Shown: positions 26,007 to 35,098 of the stretch, piece by piece
How the letters are laid out: each line of letters opens with the position of its first letter
How positions within the stretch are numbered: position 1 is the first letter of the stretch
From: Halococcoides cellulosivorans
GTDB lineage: Archaea; Halobacteriota; Halobacteria; Halobacteriales; Haloarculaceae
DNA: 64,000 nucleotides
Assembly (NCBI RefSeq): GCF_003058365.1
Contig: NZ_CP028858.1
Span: 868,001 to 932,000, forward strand
Direction of reading: 5' to 3'
Program-made: the position numbers and the translations under genes
The notes under the pieces: generated by a model
What the model saw: only the letters and a program-made list of their open reading frames with translations
The model's database searches: none
Told to the model about the DNA's origin: nothing

Positions 26007-26797
26007 CGATCGCTCGCGTCTCGACCGCGGACGAACTCGTGGGGCACGAGATCGTCGAACGGCTGGTCGGCCAGCCACTCGACGAGCGCGACGAGTTCGT
26101 CGCTGGCGGCCTCGAACAGGCGCTCGCCGATTTCGGCCGAGGCCTGGGTCTGATCACCGAGCACACCGCTCGCGGTGTTGTCGATCGAGTCGTAGAACGT
26201 GCGCGCGCCGTGGACGCGTCCGACCGACGCTTCGACCTCGACGAGGCCCTCGTCGCGGGCCCAGTCGATGCGGTCCTCGTGGACCAGATCGGGGTGGAGA
26301 TGCTGGATCAGCGCGGTCTCTTTGGGCCCGCCGTGTGGCCCGGGATTCTCGAAGGCCTCCTCGATGAGGTCCGGAATCGACTCGTTCCACATCCACTCGA
26401 TCGCATAACAGACCTCGTCGTTGCGCAGCGTGTGCCCCACTTCGCGGAGGTGATCGACGTTCCCGCCGTGGGCGTTGACGTAGACCACGCGTCGAATTCC
26501 CTGATCGGCGATCGAGCGGGTGATGCTCTCGACGTACGCCCGAAAGGCTGCGGGCGAGGCCGACAGCGTCCCCGGGAACTGGCGGTGATGGCGACTCATG
26601 CCGATCGGGATCGTCGGCGTGACGATCGCGTCGGTCCGGTCGCACGCCGCCCGGGCGAACGCCTCGGCGATGAAGTGATCGGTGCCCTCGGGGAGGTGCG
26701 GGCCGTGCTGTTCGGTCGATCCCAGCGGGACGAGCGCGACGGGGTCGTCGTCGAGGTGGTCGCCCACGTCCGGCCAGGTCGTGTCGGCGAGTTTCAT
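26003..26797 (-). CDS. Creatininase-family hydrolase (ArfB candidate)
   Basis: This 264-residue metalloamidase has the family ligands GSTEQHGPHLP (Glu/His), an Asp in EGTDHF, SRHHRQFPGT, NAHGGNVDH and a Glu in GPKETALIQ. In archaea this family includes ArfB, the deformylase converting FAPy-type intermediates in riboflavin/F420 biosynthesis, which is my preferred role here; creatininase proper is unlikely in a haloarchaeon. It is followed by a coupled small membrane protein. Confidence 0.78.
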   Translation of the reverse strand: MKLADTTWPDVGDHLDDDPVALVPLGSTEQHGPHLPEGTDHFIAEAFARAACDRTDAIVTPTIPIGMSRHHRQFPGTLSASPAAFRAYVESITRSIADQGIRRVVYVNAHGGNVDHLREVGHTLRNDEVCYAIEWMWNESIPDLIEEAFENPGPHGGPKETALIQHLHPDLVHEDRIDWARDEGLVEVEASVGRVHGARTFYDSIDNTASGVLGDQTQASAEIGERLFEAASDELVALVEWLADQPFDDLVPHEFVRGRDASDR

Positions 26798-26871
26798 AGT
26801 CGTTCCAATCGCCCGAGAGAGAAGAATGCACGGGCGGTCGCCGCCCGTCGGGGCGGACGTGATCGACTGAC

Positions 26872-27609
26872 CTACAGGTCCTTGCCGCCGTTGACGTCGA
26901 TCACTTCGCCCGTAATAAACGAGGACTTCTCGCTCGCGAGGAAGCCGACGACGTCGGCAATCTCCTCGACGGTACCGTACCGGCCCAGCGGCGTGTCACT
27001 TTTGACGGCCTCCTCGATATGCTCGGGGATGTCCGCGAGCATGTCCGTCTCGACGAAGCCCGGCGCGACACAGTTCGCCGTCGACCCGGAGCGTGCGAAT
27101 TCGAGCGCGAGCGTCCGGGTGAACCCGAAGATGCCCGCCTTCGCCGTCGCGTAGTTCGCCTGGCCCTGGTTGCCGTCCTTGCCGATGATACTGGAGATGT
27201 TGATCAGACGCCCCTCGTCGGCCTCGACGAGGTCGTCGTAGAGCGCTTGCGTACAGTGAAAGGCCCCGTCGAGGTGGACGTCCAGCACGGTGTCCCACTC
27301 CTCGTGGGTCATCTCCTTGAAGAAGGTGTCCTGGTTGACGCCCGCGTTGTTGACGAGCACGTCGACGGGCCCGAACGCCTCGTGGGTCCGATCGGCCATG
27401 GCCTCGACGGCCTCGACGTCGGTCACGTCAGCCTGGACCGCGATCGCCTCGCCACCGGCCGCTTCGACGCGCTCGACGGTCTCGGCGGCCGAATCTTCCG
27501 ACTGGCGGTAGTTGACGACGACGTTCCAGCCGCGCTCGCCGAATTCGACGGCAATTCCGCGTCCGATGCCCCGCGACGCGCCGGTGACCACACAGGTGTT
27601 TGACGTCAC
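26872..27609 (-). CDS. SDR acetoacetyl-CoA / 3-oxoacyl reductase (PhaB/FabG-like)
   Basis: A 245-residue classical SDR: TGASRGIG (NADP-binding), NNAGVN, and catalytic Ser-Tyr-Lys in NISSIIGKDGNQGQANYATAKAG. The GxxGQxNYxTAKAG form is typical of PhaB-type acetoacetyl-CoA reductases used for PHB/PHBV in haloarchaea, though FabG-like activity is also possible. The gene precedes an AT-rich spacer, its likely promoter. Confidence 0.85.
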   Translation of the reverse strand: MTSNTCVVTGASRGIGRGIAVEFGERGWNVVVNYRQSEDSAAETVERVEAAGGEAIAVQADVTDVEAVEAMADRTHEAFGPVDVLVNNAGVNQDTFFKEMTHEEWDTVLDVHLDGAFHCTQALYDDLVEADEGRLINISSIIGKDGNQGQANYATAKAGIFGFTRTLALEFARSGSTANCVAPGFVETDMLADIPEHIEEAVKSDTPLGRYGTVEEIADVVGFLASEKSSFITGEVIDVNGGKDL

Positions 27610-27889
27610 GACGTGTCGGCGTCGGCGGTTCCGGACCTAAAGCGTTTCCCCATGCAGCGGTACAGTAATTCTATGGCATTATATTCCTTATATTGTTGCG
27701 CTAGTGGGATTCGTAAGTTTAATAAGTTTTTGAACGTCTCGTAATATCTCGAAAAATCAAATGTTTGTATCGAGAACTACAGCAGAGTATTGCGGACGGC
27801 CAAAGATTGAATGGGGGTCACGAACTACCTGGGATTGGTAGTCGGTCACACGATCTGCCAGCCGAGCGGACGACCGCGAGAGACCCACC
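27610..27889. other. AT-rich spacer with promoters for the reductase and gshA
   Basis: 280 nt, much richer in A+T than the surroundings (about 27660-27790). It contains two direct copies of TTATATT separated by CC (about 27683-27698) and several TATA-like stretches. It carries divergent promoters for the SDR gene (leftwards) and gshA (rightwards). No RNA gene or long hairpin is recognised. Confidence 0.5.
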
Positions 27890-29002
27890 ATGTCAGGACG
27901 GACCGACCAGATCCGCCGAAGCGTCGAGGTCGAGTACTGGGTGATCGACGACGAGGGGCGACTCACGGACCCTGGCCCCGCGATCGACGCACCGGGGGCC
28001 GAACGCGAGTTCGTCGACCCGATCCTTGAGATCAAGACCACACCCTGCGACGGCCCCCGAGAACTCCGGGAGGAACTGTACGAGCGCATCGAGAGGGCCG
28101 TCACGCTGGCCGACGAGGCGGATCGACACCTCGTCCCACTCGCGACGCCGCTCCAGACCGCGGGATCGATCACCGAACTCCCCGCCGACCGCACGCGGAT
28201 CCAGAACGCCGTCGTCGGTGACGCGTTCGGGTGGGTCCGGCGGTGTGCCGGCACACACGTCCACGTCGAGCAGACGCCCGGCGCCGCAGCCGACCAGCTG
28301 AACGCGCTGATCGCACTCGATCCGGCGCTCGCGCTGGTGAACTCCGCGACCCACGCTCGTGGCGAGCGCATCGCCGCCGGCGCGCGGTCGGTCTGCTATC
28401 GCCGGCGGGCGTACGACGCGATGCCCCACCAGGGCCGACTCTGGCCGTACGTCACCGACACCGACGAGTGGGAACGCCGTGTCGAGCGCCGCTACGAGGA
28501 GTTCATCACGGCCGCCCACGAGGCCGGCCTCGACCGCCACTCGGTCGAGGCCGCCTTCGACCCCGAGAGTGCGATCTGGACGCCCGTGCAGTTGCGGCCC
28601 ACCTTCGGCACCGTCGAGTGGCGCTCGCCCGACACGGCGCTCCCGAGTCAGATCTGTGCGCTGGCCGATCAGGTCGCGTCGGTCGCCGCCCACGCCGGCC
28701 GGGGCCCCGTCGAGGTCGGCGGCGAGACCGGCCACGTCACGAGCGAGGGGATCGTTCTGCCCGCCTTCGACGCCCTCCTCGAACGCCTCGACGCCGCCAT
28801 CGAGACCGGTCTCGACGACGTGGTCGTCCGCCAGTATCTCGACGAGATGGGGTTCGATCTGTCTGCGTTCGACCCGATCGCCGCCGCGTTGCCCGATCGC
28901 GAGACGATCACGGTCGAACAGGCGCGTGCCCTCCGCCTTGAGTACGCCGACCGACTCCGGGCGGATCTCGAACGGGTGCAGCCGACGCTCGCCGACGACT
29001 GA
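27890..29002 (+). CDS. gshA: Gamma-glutamylcysteine ligase, GCS2 family
   Basis: This 370-residue protein belongs to the GCS2/carboxylate-amine ligase family that supplies gamma-glutamylcysteine, the main low-molecular-weight thiol of haloarchaea. SVEVEYWVIDDEG opens the ATP-grasp-like active site; later GTHVHVEQTPG and a glutamate/metal-binding VEWRSPDTALP segment are typical. It would supply thiol for the oxidative-stress proteins found elsewhere in the window. Confidence 0.86.
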   Translation: MSGRTDQIRRSVEVEYWVIDDEGRLTDPGPAIDAPGAEREFVDPILEIKTTPCDGPRELREELYERIERAVTLADEADRHLVPLATPLQTAGSITELPADRTRIQNAVVGDAFGWVRRCAGTHVHVEQTPGAAADQLNALIALDPALALVNSATHARGERIAAGARSVCYRRRAYDAMPHQGRLWPYVTDTDEWERRVERRYEEFITAAHEAGLDRHSVEAAFDPESAIWTPVQLRPTFGTVEWRSPDTALPSQICALADQVASVAAHAGRGPVEVGGETGHVTSEGIVLPAFDALLERLDAAIETGLDDVVVRQYLDEMGFDLSAFDPIAAALPDRETITVEQARALRLEYADRLRADLERVQPTLADD

Positions 29003-29082
29003 CTACGGGGCGAGGACCGAACGATCCTGGGACCGACCACCACGACCGCGGGTTTTTGCTCGCGCACACCTAGCTAGTCCCG

Positions 29083-31935
29083 ATGGCAGAGTCGGCGCGC
29101 GGGGATCCGGCGGCGTTCGCGGCGCTCGGTGAGCGCGTCCGCCGGGCGCTGTCCGATCGGGGCTTCGAGACACCGACGGAGCCCCAGCGCAAAGCGATCG
29201 GGCCGATCGCCAACGGCGAGCACACCCTCGTCGTCGCGCCGACGGGGACGGGCAAGACCGAGACCGCGATGCTCCCGGTGTTCGACGCGCTCGCCGGCAC
29301 ATCTCGATTCGGCATCGGCGCGCTCTACGTCACGCCGTTGCGCGCGCTCAACCGGGACATGCAGGATCGCCTGGAGTGGTGGGGCGAGCGGCTGGATCTC
29401 GACATCCAGGTGCGTCACGGTGACACGAGCGATTACCAGCGCCGCAAACAGGCGACCGACCCGCCGGACGTCCTCGTGACGACGCCGGAGTCGCTGCAGG
29501 CGATGCTCACCGGCGAGCGCATGCGCGAGGCGCTTGCGGACCTGTCTCATGTGGTCGTCGACGAGGTCCACGAACTCGCGGCCTCGAAGCGCGGGGCCCA
29601 ACTCGCGGTCGGCCTCGAACGCGTCCGCGAAGTCGCGGGCCCCTCTCAGCGGATCGGCCTCTCGGCGACCGTCGGCGATCCCGACGCTGTCGGGGCCTTT
29701 CTCACCGGTGATCGGGGCTGTCGCGTGGTCGAGATCGACGTGGGGTCGCGACTCGCCGTCGAGGTGGTCCAGCCCGACCCCACCGATCGCGACGAACGCG
29801 TCGCCGCCGCGATCGGGACCGACCCCGAGACCGCGAGTCACGTCCGCGTGATGGCCGACCGCGTTGCGGACAATCGTGGGACGCTCATCTTCGTCAACAC
29901 GCGCTCGACCGCCGAGGCGCTCGCGGCCCGGTTCGCCCGCCTGGCCGACAGCGACGCCGGGCCCGACATTGGCGTCGGCGTCCACCACGGCTCGCTCGCC
30001 CGCGAGGCCCGCCACGATGTCGAAGACACGTTCAAGGCGGGCGATCTCGACGGCCTGATCTGTACGTCCTCGATGGAACTCGGGATCGACGTGGGTCACG
30101 TCGATCACGTCGTCCAGTATCGCAGTCCACGCGAGGTCCGCCGCCTGCTCCAGCGCGTGGGGCGCGCGGGCCATCGTCGCGATCAGGAATCGCGCGGAAC
30201 GGTCGTCACCGATCGACCGGAAGACTCCCTGGAAGCGCTCGCGATCGGGCGACGCGCCCACGCGGGACTGGTCGAACCCGCGAAGATCCACCACGGGAGT
30301 CGCGACACGCTCGCCAACCAGGTCGCGGGCCTCGTCATGGACTTCGGTGAGATCGAGGCGGGACGGGCCTACGAGATTCTCACTCGCGCGACGCCGTTCG
30401 CTGACGTCGACCCCGAGACGGTGCGAGCGATCGTCCGCCAACTCGCGCGCAATAACGTCGTCTGGCTGGAGGAGGACGCCGACCTCATTTCGAAGCGATC
30501 GGGGACCTGGCAGTACTTCTACGAGAACCTCTCGATGATCCCCGACGAGGCGACCTACGACGTGCGCGACCAGACTGCGGGCCGCCAGGTCGGGACGCTC
30601 GACGAGGAGTTCGTCCGCCAGTCGGCGACGCCCGGGACGACGTTCGTCCAGCAGGGCAAACTCTGGCGGGTCGCCGAGGTCGACGACGACCGCGAGACGG
30701 TGACGGTGACGCCGATCGAAGACCCCGGTGGCGACGTGCCCGCCTGGACGGGCCAGGAGATTCCCGTCCCCGAACCGGTCGCCCGCGAGGTCGGGGAACT
30801 CCGCCGGGTCGTCACCGACCAGTATGGAGACGGCGGCACGACCGCGGCCATCGCCGCGGACCTGGCCGATCGGTATCCCGCCAGGCCGACGACGATCGAG
30901 CGCGCGATCGCCGATCTGAGCGAACAGTCCGCCCCTGTCCCCTCCGATCGGACGATCACGATCGAGGGGTCCGGTCGGGAAATCTCGATCGTCGCGCACC
31001 TGGGCCACCTCGGTGCGGCGGCGCTCGGCCGGATCGTCGCCGCGCTGCTCGGCCAGCAGACCGGGAGTTCGATCGGGATGGACGCCGACCCGTATCGGAT
31101 CGACCTCGAACTCCCGCCGCGGGCCGACGTGACCGACGTGCGTCGCGTCCTCGAGGAGACCGACCCCGATCACGTCCGCCCCCTCCTGGAGTTGAGCGTC
31201 GAGGGTGCGGACGCGCTCGCCTTCCGCCTCCAGTCTGTCGCGCGCACGTTCGGCGCACTCAAAGACTGGCGCACGAGCGGGTCGGCCCGGATCGGTGGCG
31301 AGCGCCTCCACGACGCCTTCGAGGACTCGCCGATCTACGAGGAAGCCATTCGCGAATTCTTCCACGAGGAACTCGACGCCGACGCGGCGAGCGACGCGCT
31401 TCGTGCGATCCAGTCGGGCGAGCGCGATCTGGCGATCGTCGGCGAGCACACCCCGATCGGGACCGCGGGTCGGGACGGATACAGCGAGTTCCTCCGGCCC
31501 GAGGAGGCCGACGCCGACGTGATCGAGACGCTCAAAGACCGCCTCGCAGAGGACGAGATCCGCCTGTTCTGTGTGCACTGCGAGGAGTTCGAACGGCGCA
31601 AGCCCATCAAGCGCGTGCGCGACCAGCCCGAGTGTCCCCAGTGTGGCTCGACCCGAATCGCGGCCTGTAACCCCTGGGACGAGGCGACGCCCGCCGCAGT
31701 GCGCGCGACCGAGAAAGATTCCGAGCAACAGCGCGCGACTCGACAGGCGTTCCGCCGGGCCGATCTGGTCCAGAGCCACGGGAAACGCGCGGTGATCGCG
31801 CTCGCGGGCCGGGGTGTCGGGCCCGAAAACGCCGCCCGCATCATCAACAAGTGGCGCGAGGACGAGACCGAATTCTATCGCGACATTCTCGACCGCGAAC
31901 GCGAGTACGCCCGGACGAAATCGTTCTGGGACTGA
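29083..31935 (+). CDS. Lhr-family ATP-dependent helicase
   Basis: A 950-residue superfamily 2 helicase. Q-motif-like PTEPQRKAIGPI, Walker A APTGTGKTET, Walker B DEVH, SAT (LSATVGD) and motif VI QRVGRAGHR define an Lhr-type enzyme. The long C-terminal part is the Lhr-specific WH/beta-barrel region. A zinc-ribbon-like segment CVHCEE...CPQC with ACNPWD occurs near residues 825-865. Lhr proteins unwind DNA:RNA or DNA forks and act in repair. Haloarchaeal Lhr is often around 900-950 residues, so it is full length. Confidence 0.93.
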   Translation: MAESARGDPAAFAALGERVRRALSDRGFETPTEPQRKAIGPIANGEHTLVVAPTGTGKTETAMLPVFDALAGTSRFGIGALYVTPLRALNRDMQDRLEWWGERLDLDIQVRHGDTSDYQRRKQATDPPDVLVTTPESLQAMLTGERMREALADLSHVVVDEVHELAASKRGAQLAVGLERVREVAGPSQRIGLSATVGDPDAVGAFLTGDRGCRVVEIDVGSRLAVEVVQPDPTDRDERVAAAIGTDPETASHVRVMADRVADNRGTLIFVNTRSTAEALAARFARLADSDAGPDIGVGVHHGSLAREARHDVEDTFKAGDLDGLICTSSMELGIDVGHVDHVVQYRSPREVRRLLQRVGRAGHRRDQESRGTVVTDRPEDSLEALAIGRRAHAGLVEPAKIHHGSRDTLANQVAGLVMDFGEIEAGRAYEILTRATPFADVDPETVRAIVRQLARNNVVWLEEDADLISKRSGTWQYFYENLSMIPDEATYDVRDQTAGRQVGTLDEEFVRQSATPGTTFVQQGKLWRVAEVDDDRETVTVTPIEDPGGDVPAWTGQEIPVPEPVAREVGELRRVVTDQYGDGGTTAAIAADLADRYPARPTTIERAIADLSEQSAPVPSDRTITIEGSGREISIVAHLGHLGAAALGRIVAALLGQQTGSSIGMDADPYRIDLELPPRADVTDVRRVLEETDPDHVRPLLELSVEGADALAFRLQSVARTFGALKDWRTSGSARIGGERLHDAFEDSPIYEEAIREFFHEELDADAASDALRAIQSGERDLAIVGEHTPIGTAGRDGYSEFLRPEEADADVIETLKDRLAEDEIRLFCVHCEEFERRKPIKRVRDQPECPQCGSTRIAACNPWDEATPAAVRATEKDSEQQRATRQAFRRADLVQSHGKRAVIALAGRGVGPENAARIINKWREDETEFYRDILDREREYARTKSFWD

Positions 31936-32031
31936 ATCGTCGCGGATCGGGACCGATCCGGGCGGGCCGCGAGTACCGATAACCGGGTTGTATTGGTAAC
32001 TGATAAGGCCGCGCGTTGCCGAACCCCGCCA

Positions 32032-32697
32032 ATGTCTGGGACCGATGACCTTCTCGAAATCGGGGAGCCGATCGTCGACGCGATCGTCGACCATCCGATG
32101 GTCGCCCGACTGGGGGATGGCACGCTCGACACCGCGCCGTTCGAGTACTGGGTGCGCCAGGACTACGTCTACCTGATCGAGTACTCGCGCGTGTTCGCCC
32201 ACGGCGCGGCGCGAGCGCCGGACCTCCAGCGCATGGGCCGGTTCGCGGGACTGCTGGACGCGACGCTCAACACCGAGATGGATCTCCACCGGGCCTACGC
32301 CGCGGAGTTCGGGATTAGCGAGGCCGAGCTCGAAGCGACCGAGCCGTCGCCGACCACGCAGGCGTACACCGACTTCCTCGTCCGGACGGCCGCGGCGCGG
32401 CCCTTTGGCGAGACCGTCGCCGCCCTGTTGCCCTGCATGTGGGGGTTCAACGAGACCGCCGAGCGCCTGGCCGCCGACGGCCTGCCAGAGGACGAACGGT
32501 ACGCCGAGTGGATCGAGACCTACAGCGGCGAGGAGTTCGCCGAGTTGACCGAGTGGTGTCTCGACTTGACCGACGAGGTCTGGGCCGCGGCGACAGAGAG
32601 CGAGCGCGAGCGGTATCGCGACCGCTTCGAGACCTCGATGCGCTACGAGTATCGGTTCTGGGACGCGGCCTGGCGCGAAGAGGAGTGGTCGGTGTGA
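32032..32697 (+). CDS. TenA-family thiaminase II, Cys type
   Basis: A 221-residue TenA protein. Active-site Cys135 lies in LLPCMWGFNE, Asp44 in VRQDYVYL and Glu206 in MRYEYRFWD; Cys135 and Asp44 match the B. subtilis numbering exactly. It salvages the thiamine pyrimidine (HMP) by hydrolysing thiamine or aminopyrimidine breakdown products. The gene starts the three-gene set TenA-TenA-like-SSS transporter, with a 4-nt overlap into the next gene (GTGA). Confidence 0.9.
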   Translation: MSGTDDLLEIGEPIVDAIVDHPMVARLGDGTLDTAPFEYWVRQDYVYLIEYSRVFAHGAARAPDLQRMGRFAGLLDATLNTEMDLHRAYAAEFGISEAELEATEPSPTTQAYTDFLVRTAAARPFGETVAALLPCMWGFNETAERLAADGLPEDERYAEWIETYSGEEFAELTEWCLDLTDEVWAAATESERERYRDRFETSMRYEYRFWDAAWREEEWSV

Positions 32698-33452
32698 GTC
32701 CTGCCGATCCCGCATCCGTCGATTCGGCCACGATCGATCCGGCGACGTTCGACCCCGAAACCCAGCGGTTCAGCGACTGGTGTCGCGAGCGGGTCGGGTC
32801 GGACTGGACCGCCGCGACCGAGCACCGGTTCACCGAGCGTCTGCACGCGGACACGCTCGACGACGCCGCGTTCCGTCGCTATCTCGTCCAGGATCGCGCC
32901 TTCCTCGCCGATCTGGTGGGCACGTTCGGCCACGCGGTCGGCGAGGCCCCATCGATGGCCGCGAAAGGCCGCCTCACCGACTTCCTGGGCGTGTTGACCG
33001 ACGACGAGAACGACTTCTTCCAGCGGGCGTTCGACGCGCTCGACGTTCCCGAATCCGAGCGCGCCGATCCACCGCGAGCGCCCGTCACGCGAGCGTTCGC
33101 GGACCTCCTCGCGCGGGCCCGACAGACCGGTGGGTACGCCGCAACGCTCGCGGTGCTGGTCCCCGCGGAGTGGGTGTATCTCGACTGGGCGCGAGCGGGC
33201 GAGTCCCGGCCCGAGCGGTGGTATCTCGACGAGTGGGTCGCGTTGCACGACACCGACGCGTTCGCCGACTTCGTCAGCTGGCTCCGCGCGGAGTTCGACC
33301 GCGAGGCGGCAGTCGCCGCGCCCGCTCGCCAGCGCCAGTGCGCCCGCCTGTTCGGCCGGACGGTCGAACTGGAAGTCGCCTTCTTCGAGGCGGCGCTGGC
33401 ACCCGACAGTGAGGCGGTCGCCGCGCTCACCGGGGGTGGGCAGCGATGGTGA
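32694..33452 (+). CDS. TenA homologue without the active-site cysteine (TenA_E-like)
   Basis: A 252-residue TenA fold protein that starts at GTG 32694 within the preceding stop codon. The family positions are recognisable: LVQDRAFL (Asp67) and a C-terminal ELEVAFFEAAL segment. The catalytic Cys of TenA (PCxW) is replaced here by Pro-Ala-Glu-Trp (157-160). In the TenA_E group a Glu takes over and the enzyme acts on formylated aminopyrimidine. The Glu here is one residue later than the Cys, so the assignment as TenA_E-like is an inference. The protein carries about 25 extra N-terminal residues relative to TenA. Confidence 0.75.
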   Translation: MSPADPASVDSATIDPATFDPETQRFSDWCRERVGSDWTAATEHRFTERLHADTLDDAAFRRYLVQDRAFLADLVGTFGHAVGEAPSMAAKGRLTDFLGVLTDDENDFFQRAFDALDVPESERADPPRAPVTRAFADLLARARQTGGYAATLAVLVPAEWVYLDWARAGESRPERWYLDEWVALHDTDAFADFVSWLRAEFDREAAVAAPARQRQCARLFGRTVELEVAFFEAALAPDSEAVAALTGGGQRW

Positions 33453-34981
33453 CGACGACGCTCGCCCTCGGCCTGACGCTGGCCGTGCTGGTCGGCTTCA
33501 CCGGAGTCGGCCTCTGGGCGGGCCGTGGTGGCGTCACCACTGCGGAGGCACTCATCAGCGCGCGAAACTCGACGGGGCCGCGCCGGACGACCGCGACGCT
33601 CGTCGCCTCCGTGATGGGCGTCTGGATCCTCCTGGCCGCGCCGGAGGCGGGCGCGAGCTTCGGGATCGCCGCCGTGGTCGGCTACGCCATCGGAGAGGCG
33701 CTCCCGATGGCCGCCTACGCCAAACTCGGGCCGCGGATCCGGTCGGTCATTCCCGAGGGTCACAGCCTCACCGAGTACGCTCACGCCCGCTACGGCCCTG
33801 CGATGTACCTGTTCGTCCTGCTGGTGAGCGGACTCTACATGTTCGTGTTCGTCGCGGCCGAACTGACGGGGATCGCGAGCGCGCTCAGCCTCGTCGCCGA
33901 CGTGCCACAGTATCAGACCGCGATCCTCGTCGGCGGGTTCGTCCTGCTGTATACCAGCCACGGCGGGCTTCGGGCGTCGATCGTCACCGACTCGGTCCAG
34001 GCCGTACTCGTCGGACCACTGTTGGTCGCGACGCTGATCGGGGCCGTGCTCGCACTCGGCGGGCCCGGTGCGATCGTCACGACCGTCCAGACGAGCCAGC
34101 CCCACCTGCTCGATCCGGGGTTCTGGCCGGGGTTGCAGTTCGGGCTGGCGCTGGCCTTTGCGATCCTCGGGGCGGAACTCATCAATCAGACCTGGTGGCA
34201 GCGGATCTACGCCGGCCGGGACGACGCGACCGTCCGGTCGGGGTTCCAGCGCGCGACGGTGCTCAATGGGCTGATCGTCTTCGTCGCCGCGCTCTTTGGC
34301 ATCCTCGCGGTCGCGGGGGCGGACATCGTTACCGATCCGACGAGCGGGGCGTACAACGCCGACATCGCGCTGTTCGTCCTGCTCGAAACGGCCTTCCCCG
34401 AGTGGATCGCGCTCGCGGTCGTCTTGCTCGCGCTCGTTCTCGTCATGAGCTCGACCGATTCGTTGTTCAACGCGCTCGCGAGCGTCGTCACGGCCGACCT
34501 GCCACGCGTCATGGACGCGCCCGACGACCGAACGCTCCGAATCGGCGCTCGACTGCTCACTGTGATCGTCGCGCTCGCGGCGATCTACGTGAGTCTTCGC
34601 GCTCGCAGCGTCTTGCGACTCTTCTTCCTCGCAGACCTGCTCGGGGCAGCGGTCGCCGTACCACTGCTGTATGGCCTCTACTCCCGAGCGCTCACCGGAC
34701 GGGGCGCGCTCGTAGCCAGTCTGTGCGGGCTTGCCGTCGGACTAATCTTTTTCCCGGATTTCGCAGGCCTCGTCAGATCGATCCCCGTGTTGGGCTCAGT
34801 GCTGCCCGCGCCGGACCAGCTGTACTTGCGGGCGTTCGGTGGGGCCTTCCTGACCTCGTCAGTCGCAACAGTCGTCGCCGCGCGGGTCAGTTCAGCGACG
34901 TTCGATCACGACATGCTGGCCACCGAGATTCGACGGCTCGACGACACCGCGACCGACGGCGGCACCGATCGCGAGGCGTAA
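33446..34981 (+). CDS. Sodium:solute symporter family transporter (possible thiamine-precursor importer)
   Basis: A 511-residue SSS-family protein with about 13 hydrophobic helices. GVWILLAAPEAGASFGIAAV is a typical TM2-3 segment and the fold has the inverted LeuT-type five-helix repeat. It overlaps the TenA-like gene by 7 nt, so it is probably in one operon with the two TenA genes and may import a thiamine pyrimidine precursor or breakdown product. No thiamine-specific motif is visible; the substrate is inferred from the operon only. Confidence 0.75.
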   Translation: MVTTTLALGLTLAVLVGFTGVGLWAGRGGVTTAEALISARNSTGPRRTTATLVASVMGVWILLAAPEAGASFGIAAVVGYAIGEALPMAAYAKLGPRIRSVIPEGHSLTEYAHARYGPAMYLFVLLVSGLYMFVFVAAELTGIASALSLVADVPQYQTAILVGGFVLLYTSHGGLRASIVTDSVQAVLVGPLLVATLIGAVLALGGPGAIVTTVQTSQPHLLDPGFWPGLQFGLALAFAILGAELINQTWWQRIYAGRDDATVRSGFQRATVLNGLIVFVAALFGILAVAGADIVTDPTSGAYNADIALFVLLETAFPEWIALAVVLLALVLVMSSTDSLFNALASVVTADLPRVMDAPDDRTLRIGARLLTVIVALAAIYVSLRARSVLRLFFLADLLGAAVAVPLLYGLYSRALTGRGALVASLCGLAVGLIFFPDFAGLVRSIPVLGSVLPAPDQLYLRAFGGAFLTSSVATVVAARVSSATFDHDMLATEIRRLDDTATDGGTDREA

Positions 34982-35034
34982 TTCGATTCTGGCCGCGATC
35001 GTGTTCGGACATCGACGGATTGTGGCGAAAAACC

Positions 35035-35056
35035 GGTATTACTGGCTGGTACTACC
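35035..35056. promoter_or_regulatory. Imperfect inverted repeat upstream of the NRAMP-like gene
   Basis: A 22-nt dyad with outer arms GGTA.TAC and GTA.TACC, six mismatched positions out of 22. It lies 43-64 nt before the ATG at 35099, at or upstream of the promoter element. It could be an operator for a metal-responsive repressor; the evidence is symmetry and position only. Confidence 0.35.
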
Positions 35057-35098
35057 GAGTGCAACACGGTTATTTGTCTTCACGCTAAGTCGGCTGCA

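Noticed and set aside
32694-32697. Frameshift between the two TenA genes
   Set aside because: The GTGA overlap is a normal translational coupling and both frames read as full TenA proteins.
29074-32715. 1213-codon open frame on the minus strand
   Set aside because: Antisense to the confident Lhr and TenA genes. High G+C creates long reverse frames; it is Arg/Val/Asp-rich with no motif.
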